Both the position numbers and the translations under genes were made by a program. The notes beneath the pieces are model-generated. The model was not told where the DNA came from, made no database searches, and saw nothing but the letters and a program-made list of their open reading frames with translations. A stretch of DNA of 64,000 nucleotides, from contig NZ_BAMV01000001.1 of the NCBI RefSeq assembly GCF_000963925.1, positions 62,001-126,000 on the forward strand, read 5' to 3'. The stretch's first letter is position 1, and every line of letters begins with the position of its first letter. The stretch is from Acetobacter cibinongensis (GTDB lineage: Bacteria > Pseudomonadota > Alphaproteobacteria > Acetobacterales > Acetobacteraceae). Shown here one piece after another: positions 20,026-28,587 of this stretch.

Positions 20026-21381
20026 TCAGCCCATCCGGGAGGAAATGAAAAGATAAACCAGGAACACGACATCAAGCCCCATCAGCATGATGCTAAGCTC
20101 TTTCCACTCCCGCCGCGCGCACACCAGCACGGTATAAAGCAGCAGCCCCAATGCCAGACTGATCATGAAGTCACCCGTCATGACGGTCACCAGCACCATG
20201 AGCAGCGGTACAGCTTTATCCTGGGCAGACATATCACGCAGGTCAGTCAGGCCGCCGAGCATCCCCAGCCCCACCAAAATAAGAACAGGCGCCGTCGCAA
20301 TAGCGGGCACAGACGTAATAAGGGGCCACAGAAAAGAGGACGCCGCAAACAGAACAGCCACAGTCAGCCCCACAAGCCCTGTGCGCCCTCCGGCCTCAAC
20401 GCCAACCAGAGATTCAAGATAGGCTGAGACAGTGGATGTCCCCAGTGCGGAGCCGACGACACTCGCAGTCGCATCAGAGGCAAACGCAGCCTGCCCAAGC
20501 AGAGGTTTACCGTCTTTATCCTTCAGGCCGGACCGCTGGGTCACTGCCATCATGGTGCCCGTGGCATCAAAAAAATCACCAAGGAAAAAATACAAGGTGA
20601 CAGGCAACACCATAAAGAAGTGCGAGAAAAAGCCCTTAAAGTCATAGGGGAAGAGCATGTGCCACGGGTAATGTGGCCATTCTGCCCAATGTGCTGGCAG
20701 GCTGGTAACAAGGCCGCCGCCTTTATGCGGCACAAAGCAGCCTGCTATTGTGATGGCAATAATAGAGAACAGCATGGCCGCTGGCACCCTTGACCAGCGC
20801 AGGACCACAGCCAGAAAAACACCGGCTATACTGAGTATGACCGCCGGGTCAGTCAGGCTGCCAAAAGACAGACCTTCGTTACTTTTGACGGCCAGGCCAC
20901 CTGCCACCATGCCGATATGCGCAATAAAGGCCCCAATGGCAAAATGAATACCCATCCGCACGGGGATAGGGAACGCGGCAATAATTTTCTGCCGCCATTG
21001 GGTCAGGGACAGAAGGAGAAAAGCCAACCCGCCAAACAGCACCATTGTAAAGGCAACCGCAGGCGGTACGCCCATACGCACCACGACAACCTGAGCAAAA
21101 ATGACATTGCTGCTCATGGCCGGCGCCAAGGCTATCGGCAGTCTGGCCCACACTCCCATTAACAACGAGCCAAAAACAGCCGCGGCAATGGTCGTCATGA
21201 CCATGGCGTTTTTATCCAACCCGGCAGCAGACAGCACGTCCGGGTTCACCGCCATGATGTAGGCCATCGCCCCGAATGTTGTAATACCGGCTATAATCTC
21301 CCGGCCAAAGCTGGACCCTCGCGCAGAAACCTGAAAATAGCGGTCAAAAACCTGACCTATACGTGCAGAGAGTCCGGCCAT
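20026..21381 (-). CDS. NCS2-family purine permease (AzgA/PbuG-like)
   Basis: A 451-residue inner-membrane transporter with about a dozen hydrophobic segments. It has the AzgA-subgroup opening with FGREIIAGITTFGAMAYIM and VNPDVLSAAG near residues 25-55, and the signature GDFFDATGTMMAVTQRSGL. Relatives import adenine, guanine or hypoxanthine with protons. It is a single gene between the cytochrome and the asparaginase, so nothing nearby narrows the substrate. Confidence 0.88.
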   Translation of the reverse strand: MAGLSARIGQVFDRYFQVSARGSSFGREIIAGITTFGAMAYIMAVNPDVLSAAGLDKNAMVMTTIAAAVFGSLLMGVWARLPIALAPAMSSNVIFAQVVVVRMGVPPAVAFTMVLFGGLAFLLLSLTQWRQKIIAAFPIPVRMGIHFAIGAFIAHIGMVAGGLAVKSNEGLSFGSLTDPAVILSIAGVFLAVVLRWSRVPAAMLFSIIAITIAGCFVPHKGGGLVTSLPAHWAEWPHYPWHMLFPYDFKGFFSHFFMVLPVTLYFFLGDFFDATGTMMAVTQRSGLKDKDGKPLLGQAAFASDATASVVGSALGTSTVSAYLESLVGVEAGGRTGLVGLTVAVLFAASSFLWPLITSVPAIATAPVLILVGLGMLGGLTDLRDMSAQDKAVPLLMVLVTVMTGDFMISLALGLLLYTVLVCARREWKELSIMLMGLDVVFLVYLFISSRMG

Positions 21382-21501
21382 TCATTCCTCGGTGCTGCTG
21401 GGGCGTTGCCGGTGTATACCCACCCAGAGCCTGCGCGCCAAATAGTTTCATGTTCAGGACAAATGCCCGGTACAATCCTGCCCGCTTGCACGCGCTATTT
21501 T

Positions 21502-22662
21502 TTAATAGAGCCCCTGCCCAAAAGCCGCCTGCACGGCGTGCACGTCCGTCACGCCACCCGCAATAAGTACCTGTAGCAAAATGCGGGCCTTTTGCGGGTT
21601 AAGGTCGTAAGACACCACATAGCCGTGGGTATCGTCCGAGACCTCAACATTCCGGTTCACCAGCCCGCTCCCTACCCTGCTGGCGCGCACCACCAGCAAG
21701 CCCTTGGCAACTGCACGATCCAGCCCTGCCAGAGCCTCATCAGATGCGTTGCCATCCCCAATACCAGCCAAAACAATGCCGCGGGCACCATCTTCAATAG
21801 CATGGTCTACCTGGCGGGCATCCATGTTGCTATGGCCATAAATAATTTCCACACGTGGCAGCTTGCCCTCGGCGTGTGTCAGGTCCGGCACAGCGGCCTC
21901 TGCTTGCACGGCTGGTGTCAGAAACCGTACGGACGCAGGGTCTACATAGCCAATGGGGCCTGCATTGATGGAGTGGAAGGTTTGCACATCTGTCGTGCTA
22001 ACCTTGGTAACCCAGCGGGCAGCGTGAATGGTGTCATTCAACACCACCATAACCCCTCGCCCTTTGGCTTGCGGTGCAACTGCCACTTTAACAGCTTCAT
22101 ACAGGTTGGCTGGCCCGTCAGCACTTATGGCCGTACTCGGCCGCATAGCACCCGTAACAACAACGGGAGAAGCGCTTTTCAGAACCGTTTGGAGGAAGAA
22201 AGCCGTCTCTTCCATAGTATCGGTGCCGTGCGTGACCACAACGGCATCAGCCTCATGGGCCGCAAATGCCGCTTTTATCCGTTTTGCCAGAGCAAACCAG
22301 ACACCATCGTTCATGTTTTGGGAGCCGATATTGGCAATCTGCTCCACATGCAAGGTCGCCAGTTTGTCCAGTCCCGGCACGCCCGCAATCAGGTCCTGAC
22401 CGCTAACGCCCCCTGCATCATACCCGATTGCAGACCTTGCATCAGCCTTACCGGCAATTGTTCCACCCGTGGCCAGAATAAGAACGCGTGGGCGTGAATG
22501 AGTGGCTGTTGACATAGGGGCCTCCGGAGCAGTCTGTGCAGCAAACGTGGCTGATACCATGGCTGATGCCAGGCACAAGCCTGTTACCACAGAACAAAGC
22601 CACCGCCTGCGCCCCATGCCTCGGGCAGCACTCTCTTCGCACCGTCTCTGCTTTGGCATCAT
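21502..22662 (-). CDS. ansB: Type II (periplasmic) L-asparaginase
   Basis: Hydrolyses asparagine to aspartate and ammonia. The product from the ATG at 22662 is 386 residues with a signal peptide (RRRWLCSVVTGLCLASAMVSA then an Ala-rich site near residue 41), so it acts in the periplasm. Both catalytic threonines are present, in ATGGTIAG and in THGTDTMEET with its Asp; the lysine region GAMRPSTAISADGP follows. The start lies one base after the stop of the upstream symporter gene, so the pair is translationally coupled. A longer frame to 22791 would overlap that gene and lacks family similarity. Confidence 0.92.
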   Translation of the reverse strand: MMPKQRRCEESAARGMGRRRWLCSVVTGLCLASAMVSATFAAQTAPEAPMSTATHSRPRVLILATGGTIAGKADARSAIGYDAGGVSGQDLIAGVPGLDKLATLHVEQIANIGSQNMNDGVWFALAKRIKAAFAAHEADAVVVTHGTDTMEETAFFLQTVLKSASPVVVTGAMRPSTAISADGPANLYEAVKVAVAPQAKGRGVMVVLNDTIHAARWVTKVSTTDVQTFHSINAGPIGYVDPASVRFLTPAVQAEAAVPDLTHAEGKLPRVEIIYGHSNMDARQVDHAIEDGARGIVLAGIGDGNASDEALAGLDRAVAKGLLVVRASRVGSGLVNRNVEVSDDTHGYVVSYDLNPQKARILLQVLIAGGVTDVHAVQAAFGQGLY

Positions 22663-22663
22663 C

Positions 22664-23938
22664 TCAGATTGCGTCCTCAGTCCGGCCTTTGGACAATACA
22701 CCTTCCCATTTGGCAGAAACCGCTGCGGCATACCCATTACCCAGCACATTTGTGGCTGTGCGCAGCATGTCCAGAAAGTGGTCAATCCCAAGAATCAGGG
22801 CAATCCCCGCCTCAGGCAAACCAAACTGCGGCAGAACCGCCACCAGCGTAACAAGAGAGGCACGGGGCACACCGGCAATACCCTTACTGCTCAGCATCAT
22901 GACAAGCACCATCAGCAACTGCTGGGTCCATGCCAGATGAATGCCATAAGCCTGCGCAATAAACATGGCACCGAAGGACTGGAACAGAATGGAGCCGTCC
23001 AGATTAAAGCTGTAACCCAGCGGCAGCACGAACCCACCAATCCGGGCAGGCACGCCAAAATCTTCCAGTTTTTCAAGCAGGAGCGGATAGGCAGATTCAC
23101 TACTGGCAGTAGAAAAACCGAGCAGAACCGGCTGCACAAGATTTTGGATCAGGTCCTTGATGCGCGTGCCCAACACACAGAATGTAATGCCCGTCAGCAC
23201 CATCCACTGGAAAAAAATGGTGCCGTAGAATTCCGCAAGGAAACGGCCAAACTGAAGCAGCATTCCAAGCCCACTATGGGCCAGACTGCCCATGATGGAA
23301 CCAAAGACCGCCAGAGGTGCCGTCACCATCACCATATCGGTCATGCGCAACATGATTTTTGCGAGTTCTTCTGACCATCCCAGCATGGTTTTCCCCGCAG
23401 TGCCGGCTGCGGGTAGCGCCAAACCAAATAGAACGGAAAAAACAACAATCTGCAAAATATCGTTCCGCCCCATAGCATCCAGAATACTGGTCGGGACAAT
23501 ATGCAAAATAAAATCAATGGGTTGGAACGGGTGCTTAAGCCCTGACACATCCGCAGCGTGGTCCGGTGTAAAGCCCAAGCCAGGCTGAAGCAGATTGGCC
23601 CCCAGCAGCCCGATGGTCAAAGACAGGAAGGACATGGCCACAAACCAGAGTAGCACTTTGCCACCCACGCGCATGACAAGGCTCTGATCCCCCAGCTTTC
23701 CAATACCGCTCACCAGCGTGGCAAAGACCAGCGGTGCGATGACCATACGGATCAAGCGCAGAAACAACCCGGTCAGCAGGGATGACACCTGCTCCGCCGT
23801 ATGGATGTAGGCTGGCAGGAAAGAATGAACAGCAAGCCCGCTTACAATACCAAGAAGCAACGCCACCAGAATGGCGACTGTTCTCTTACGTGTATTGCCT
23901 GGGTGTGTCGCAGCGCCCATCCGCATTCCCTTTACCAT
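22664..23938 (-). CDS. Dicarboxylate/amino acid:cation symporter (DAACS family)
   Basis: A 424-residue GltP/DctA-type transporter importing C4-dicarboxylates, aspartate or glutamate with protons or sodium. Family motifs are visible: the serine-rich hairpin STASSESAYPLLLEKLE, LPLGYSFNLDGS with the substrate-site NLDG, and the final IDHFLDMLRTATNVLGN. It forms an operon with the periplasmic asparaginase: the stop and the next ATG are one base apart. The pairing suggests uptake of the aspartate released from asparagine outside the inner membrane. Confidence 0.92.
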   Translation of the reverse strand: MVKGMRMGAATHPGNTRKRTVAILVALLLGIVSGLAVHSFLPAYIHTAEQVSSLLTGLFLRLIRMVIAPLVFATLVSGIGKLGDQSLVMRVGGKVLLWFVAMSFLSLTIGLLGANLLQPGLGFTPDHAADVSGLKHPFQPIDFILHIVPTSILDAMGRNDILQIVVFSVLFGLALPAAGTAGKTMLGWSEELAKIMLRMTDMVMVTAPLAVFGSIMGSLAHSGLGMLLQFGRFLAEFYGTIFFQWMVLTGITFCVLGTRIKDLIQNLVQPVLLGFSTASSESAYPLLLEKLEDFGVPARIGGFVLPLGYSFNLDGSILFQSFGAMFIAQAYGIHLAWTQQLLMVLVMMLSSKGIAGVPRASLVTLVAVLPQFGLPEAGIALILGIDHFLDMLRTATNVLGNGYAAAVSAKWEGVLSKGRTEDAI

Positions 23939-24166
23939 AGTGTCATTCGATTATGAACATTCTGCACAAAGAACGAACCTATAGAGAAAAACCCGTCCGA
24001 GGTCAAAATGTGAAATTTTTTCTTCTTTTTCGTATTGCGAAATTTCCATTTTGGTATGTAAAAGCCCCCGTGTTTTGATTATTATTACGGTTCGTTATCG
24101 TATCGTTCTGTATTTATAACACATTCGTATCGAATTTCCGTATCCTGCACTGGCCTTGAAACAGAA

Positions 24167-25147
24167 ATGCTCTACTTTCTTTCATCACTTAAGAAAACAA
24201 GACTTTTAACCTGTGCAGGAAGTGTTATTTTATATTTAGCCTGTGTTTATGATGTAGCACAGGCTGAGCAATGGTACACAGGCTCGCTCCTTTCCCCTGC
24301 TCCGGCCAAAAACCATGCCGGCCAAGGCACGATTGAGCCTTATTTCACCTATTCTCTCCCCGTAGGATATTTTGATGCCGCAGGCGTGAGCCAGCCGCAG
24401 CACCCCAGACAGCAGCTTTTCAGCAACTCCACACTCTGGAAATACGGCCTGACGGAAAGCCTGAGCATACAGGCCCACACCGTGGTGTCTTACGGGTGGA
24501 AGAACTCGCAAGGCCACTCCAACGGCCCAAAATTCGGTGACTTCCCGGTGGACCTGATCTGGCGCTTTATTGACGGCAATCAAAAGCGCTATATTCCCTC
24601 TTTCAATATTTTTGCGGGTGTTGTGTTCCCAACAGGTGACTACAATAAGCTGCAAAATACGCAGAACGGCGTGGGTACCGGATCTTATGTATTCCGCACC
24701 GCCCTCCTGAGCCAGTCATCCTATACGTTGCCGGGCAATCATCCTCTACGGGTGCGCACGTGGGGGTGGTTTCGGCATGCGTTGAATGCGGCCAAGCTTA
24801 ACGACCGCACAACCTACGCCACCACAACCGGCTTTCAGGGCCGCGGCAGACCTGGCATGAGCGGCCAAGCCGGTTTTTCCCTTGAATACGGCATAACGCG
24901 CCGGTGGGTTGCTGCCGTAGATGTCGCGCGGGATTGGGCCAATGGGTCAAAAATTTGGGGCACGACGCAGAACGGCAGCTATTTGAAGAAAATCGGCACG
25001 TCTTCAGGGGACTGGCAGGTTGACCCAGCTGTTGAATATAACTTCAACTCGTCTATCGGCCTCATCACGGGGGCATCCATTTATTACGCTGGCCACAATA
25101 CAGGCATTCGCGTGGCACCACAGTTCGCCGTCAACGTCGTTTTTTAA
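24167..25147 (+). CDS. Outer-membrane beta-barrel protein of the transporter/MetA-phenol-degradation type
   Basis: A 326-residue exported protein. The N terminus has a signal peptide (hydrophobic core LLTCAGSVILYLACVYDV, cleavage near residue 33). The mature part alternates polar and aromatic residues, has no membrane helices and ends in Phe (AVNVVF), as outer-membrane barrels do. It resembles proteins annotated as transporter in the Phenol_MetA_deg group. The substrate is unknown. A radical SAM gene follows 78 bp later, but a functional link is doubtful. Confidence 0.65.
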   Translation: MLYFLSSLKKTRLLTCAGSVILYLACVYDVAQAEQWYTGSLLSPAPAKNHAGQGTIEPYFTYSLPVGYFDAAGVSQPQHPRQQLFSNSTLWKYGLTESLSIQAHTVVSYGWKNSQGHSNGPKFGDFPVDLIWRFIDGNQKRYIPSFNIFAGVVFPTGDYNKLQNTQNGVGTGSYVFRTALLSQSSYTLPGNHPLRVRTWGWFRHALNAAKLNDRTTYATTTGFQGRGRPGMSGQAGFSLEYGITRRWVAAVDVARDWANGSKIWGTTQNGSYLKKIGTSSGDWQVDPAVEYNFNSSIGLITGASIYYAGHNTGIRVAPQFAVNVVF

Positions 25148-25225
25148 ACAGGAACACTCTTCTGCTCATGAGGCGTTCATCAAAAATGTTGCGTTCCCCG
25201 GAAAGAGAACATAACATGAACAACC

Positions 25226-26455
25226 ATGAAGCACAGCCTGACATCCCGCCTGGCCATCCTGTCCGATGCCGCAAAGTATGATGCCTCCTGCTCATCCAGC
25301 GGTGCAGGCAAGCGGGATTCTGCCGCCACCAAAGGGCTAGGGTCCACCAGCAATGGCATATGCCATGCCTATACACCTGATGGTCGCTGCATTTCCCTGC
25401 TGAAAATACTGCTGACCAATTTCTGTATTTATGACTGTGCGTATTGCATCAACCGCTCCTCTTCCAATGTACAACGCGCACGCTTTACAGCGGATGAAGT
25501 TGTCTGGCTGACGCTGGAATTCTACCGAAGAAACTATATTGAGGGCCTTTTTCTCTCCTCCGGCATTATCCGCTCCTCAGACGACACAATGGGCCAGATG
25601 GTCAGAGTGGCGCGTGAGCTCCGGTTAACGCATGGGTTCCGGGGCTATATTCACCTCAAGACCATCCCCAATGCCTCCCCCGCTCTTCTGGCGGAAGCCG
25701 GACTATATGCTGACAGGCTCTCCATAAACGTGGAAATGCCGACAGAAAGCGGGTTAGCCGCCTACGCGCCCCAAAAACACGCATCCGAGATCCGCCACTC
25801 CATGGGAGAGATGCGCACCCATATTGATGCCGGAAAAGAGAAGACACTCTCTGGCAAGAAAGCTCCGCGCTTCGCTCCCGGCGGGCAGAGTACGCAAATG
25901 ATTGTGGGCGCTGATGCCGCGAGTGACCGTGATATTCTGGGCAGCAGTTCGTCCCTTTACACAGGCTACCGCTTGCGGCGGGTCTATTATTCGGCCTTTA
26001 GCCCTATTCCAGATGCATCCTCGCTCCTGCCAGTTAAAGCGCCCCCTCTCCTGCGGGAACATCGGCTGTATCAGGCAGACTGGCTCTTTCGTTTTTACGG
26101 CTTTCAGTTTGCTGAAATCACGGCTGACAGGCCCGATGGCATGCTTGATCTGGAGCTGGACCCCAAACTGGCATGGGCTTTGGCAAACAGAGCCCTGTTC
26201 CCGGTTGACCTGAACCGCGCCAGCAGGGAGATGCTGCTCCGTGTGCCAGGGCTTGGGGTACGCTCTGTTACCGCCATTCTTGCTGCTCGCCGGCACAGAC
26301 ATCTGCGGCTGGAAGATCTGGCCAAGCTGAACGTGTCGCTCCGCAAGGTTAAGCCATTTCTGTACACTACGGGTTGGTCTCCCACCCGGCTGGCAGACCG
26401 GCAGGATCTCCGCGCCCTCTTTGTGCCACCACCCCAGCAACTGTCCCTGTTATGA
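25226..26455 (+). CDS. Putative DNA modification/repair radical SAM protein
   Basis: A 409-residue radical SAM protein. The 4Fe-4S cysteines are C67, C71 and C74 in CIYDCAYC. The start KLAILSDAAKYDASC-like region and the C-terminal helix-hairpin-helix (about 330-375, NRASREMLLRVPGLG ... ILAARR) match the family annotated as putative DNA modification/repair radical SAM protein (TIGR03916 type). The HhH suggests DNA contact. It overlaps the next gene as ATGA, and the two families are regularly paired. Exact reaction unknown. Confidence 0.9.
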   Translation: MKHSLTSRLAILSDAAKYDASCSSSGAGKRDSAATKGLGSTSNGICHAYTPDGRCISLLKILLTNFCIYDCAYCINRSSSNVQRARFTADEVVWLTLEFYRRNYIEGLFLSSGIIRSSDDTMGQMVRVARELRLTHGFRGYIHLKTIPNASPALLAEAGLYADRLSINVEMPTESGLAAYAPQKHASEIRHSMGEMRTHIDAGKEKTLSGKKAPRFAPGGQSTQMIVGADAASDRDILGSSSSLYTGYRLRRVYYSAFSPIPDASSLLPVKAPPLLREHRLYQADWLFRFYGFQFAEITADRPDGMLDLELDPKLAWALANRALFPVDLNRASREMLLRVPGLGVRSVTAILAARRHRHLRLEDLAKLNVSLRKVKPFLYTTGWSPTRLADRQDLRALFVPPPQQLSLL

Positions 26456-27318
26456 CCATGCTTTACCGTATTCGGCTGCCCGACCATGCCAGTTTTGAAG
26501 ACTGGCGCCCCCTCGCCCGCCAGTGCTTTCTGGCAGGCCTACACCCGCATGAAGTAGAATGGTGCACCACGTCTGAAGACGCCACGCTGTTTGACCTCGC
26601 CACCACGCTCCCGCCAGCGCAAACCGGCAGAATATCCCCTGTCCTGCGCAATACCTGTCTGGCACTTCTTAAATCCATGCTCAGGCACGCCAGCAAAGAC
26701 CGCTTTGCTTTGGCGTATCGTATCCTGTGCCGCGCACAGCAGGAGCCTGCCCTTGCCTCCATTACTGTCGACCCTGACATTGCTCAGGCCCTCCGCATGG
26801 ACCATCAGGTGCGGCGTGATGCCCACAAAATGAAAGCCTTTGTGCGGTTTCGTGAATGTGGGGCAGACACAGAAAATACTCGCAGAAACTTTCTGGCGTG
26901 GTTTGAGCCAGACCACTACATTCTCTCTACCGTAGCGTCTTTTTTCACGAAAAGATTTGCGGATATGGATTGGGTTATCCTGACCCCAAAGGGGTCTATC
27001 GCCTGGAATGGCGAACGTTGCGCACTCTCTCATAAGCCCTGTGAAAAAGCATCGGTTGATGATCAGATAGATGCTCTATGGCAGACATATTATGTCTCCA
27101 TTTTTAATCCCGCGCGTATCAAGACCAAGGCCATGCGGTCAGAAATGCCTCGTAAATACTGGAAAAACCTTCCTGAAACGCAACTCATCCCGCAAATGCT
27201 GGCCGATGCTGAAAAGCGGGTAGCCGAGATGGCAGCACAACAACCCAAAGCGCCTCCAAAATTTCACACGTCACTGCAAAAGAGGTCACATAACGACACG
27301 CCGCCACAAACAGGCTAA
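26452..27318 (+). CDS. DUF4130-type DNA metabolism protein, partner of the radical SAM enzyme
   Basis: A 288-residue protein of the TIGR03915/DUF4130 group, recognised by FVRFRECG, AWFEPDHYILS and the C-terminal DALWQTYYVSIFNPARIK ... MRSEMPRKYWKNLPE. In many bacteria this domain is fused to a uracil-DNA glycosylase-like domain; here only the DUF4130 part is present. The ATG at 26452 overlaps the radical SAM stop by 4 bp, so the two are co-translated. The joint role is presumed DNA repair or base modification; no biochemical reaction can be read from the sequence. Confidence 0.88.
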   Translation: MTMLYRIRLPDHASFEDWRPLARQCFLAGLHPHEVEWCTTSEDATLFDLATTLPPAQTGRISPVLRNTCLALLKSMLRHASKDRFALAYRILCRAQQEPALASITVDPDIAQALRMDHQVRRDAHKMKAFVRFRECGADTENTRRNFLAWFEPDHYILSTVASFFTKRFADMDWVILTPKGSIAWNGERCALSHKPCEKASVDDQIDALWQTYYVSIFNPARIKTKAMRSEMPRKYWKNLPETQLIPQMLADAEKRVAEMAAQQPKAPPKFHTSLQKRSHNDTPPQTG

Positions 27319-27377
27319 TATACAAGGCTCTGTTTTCCCGTTGCTGTCGCAACTCTTAGCCATGATGTACGGAGCCT

Positions 27378-28469
27378 ATGTTTAAAAAAATCATGCTGGG
27401 TCTGGCCTTTGCGCTCACAGGGCCAATTTCCAGCCTTCCAGCTTTCTGCGCCACCGCGCCCACACCCGCTGCAAACACGATAGAACCCAAAGTTATTATT
27501 GTAACCGGATGGGAAAATGGAGCCGACACTGGCGATGCACCGGGGGAATACCAATTCTGGGTGGAACGGCTGCACCTTGACCAGACCGTGCCGATAAAAG
27601 GCATCTCAACGCAAGTCCTCCGCCGCAATGCTGACGGAGTTTATGGCATTGTGCTCAAAGATGGCATTACAGATCTTGCAGCCCTCGCGCTGGATACCCG
27701 GTTTGATCTGCACCATACATATTGGCTGTTTACCGGCATTTCTGGGGTCAACCCCAATGTGGCGTCCGTTGGGAGTGTCGCCTGGTCCCGCTGGGTTGTG
27801 GACGGAGATGCCCTGCGCGAAATTGACGACCGCAGCATTCCCCACTCCTGGCCCTACGGCCTCTATGCCATAGGCGCAGATAAACCCAACACTCTGCCCA
27901 ACAACCCTAACCATTATGGGTCTGTGACAGATATTGCTGACCTGACAAAAGCCTACCCTCTTAACAGAGGTTTGGAACACTGGGCTTACAAACTCAGTGC
28001 ATCCGTCACATTGGCTGATGCACCCGCCATTTCTGCCCAACGCAAAAACTGGGACGGCTACCCCAATGCCCAAAAAGTACCTTTTGTGCTGGAAGGCGAA
28101 ACATTAGGAGCCTATCGGTACTGGCATGGTGCGCGCCGCAATACGTGGGCGGAAGACTGGGTTAAGCTTTGGACCAAAGGAGAAGGGCTTTTCGCCATGA
28201 CCAATGAGGAGAGTCAACTCAACCAGGCTGAAATGCGTATTCTCAGCCAACTTGGTCACATAGACCTTGCACGCATCATGGTATTACGGTCTGGCAGTAA
28301 TTTCAGTATGCCTCCTGCCCATGCAGACATTACGCACTCCATGGGAGATGAAGGACCAGGACAAGTGATTGCGTTTGATAACAACGAGCGCGCTGGCGAA
28401 CCTGTTGTTAAAGAACTCGTGAAAAACTGGTCGCATTTTTACAACCACATTCCCGGCAATCCACTCTAA
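27378..28469 (+). CDS. NUP-family (purine nucleoside permease-like) secreted protein
   Basis: A 363-residue protein of the NUP family (PF06516), named after a fungal purine nucleoside permease. The N terminus is a signal peptide (hydrophobic 5-25, ending FCA). After it I see no further membrane helices, and the mature part looks soluble with nucleoside-phosphorylase-like segments (TYWLFTGISGVNPN, LARIMVLRSGSNFSMP). It is therefore more likely a periplasmic nucleoside-binding or nucleoside-cleaving protein than a channel. It follows the DNA-repair pair by about 60 bp and ends in a hairpin. Confidence 0.82.
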   Translation: MFKKIMLGLAFALTGPISSLPAFCATAPTPAANTIEPKVIIVTGWENGADTGDAPGEYQFWVERLHLDQTVPIKGISTQVLRRNADGVYGIVLKDGITDLAALALDTRFDLHHTYWLFTGISGVNPNVASVGSVAWSRWVVDGDALREIDDRSIPHSWPYGLYAIGADKPNTLPNNPNHYGSVTDIADLTKAYPLNRGLEHWAYKLSASVTLADAPAISAQRKNWDGYPNAQKVPFVLEGETLGAYRYWHGARRNTWAEDWVKLWTKGEGLFAMTNEESQLNQAEMRILSQLGHIDLARIMVLRSGSNFSMPPAHADITHSMGDEGPGQVIAFDNNERAGEPVVKELVKNWSHFYNHIPGNPL

Positions 28470-28482
28470 GGCTTTTGGTTTC

Positions 28483-28514
28483 AAACCCTGTGCCACTTAC
28501 AGTGCACAGGGTTT
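28483..28514 (+). terminator. Hairpin after the NUP-family gene
   Basis: An 11-bp perfect stem (AAACCCTGTGC / GCACAGGGTTT) with a 10-base loop lies just past the stop codon. There is only a short T stretch, so it is a probable but not textbook terminator. Confidence 0.6.
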
Positions 28515-28587
28515 ATACCGCCACCTACATCCCCGCTATGGAATTTCTGGCCGTAAAAAGAGAAGCACCTACCAGAGCAGTATCAAT

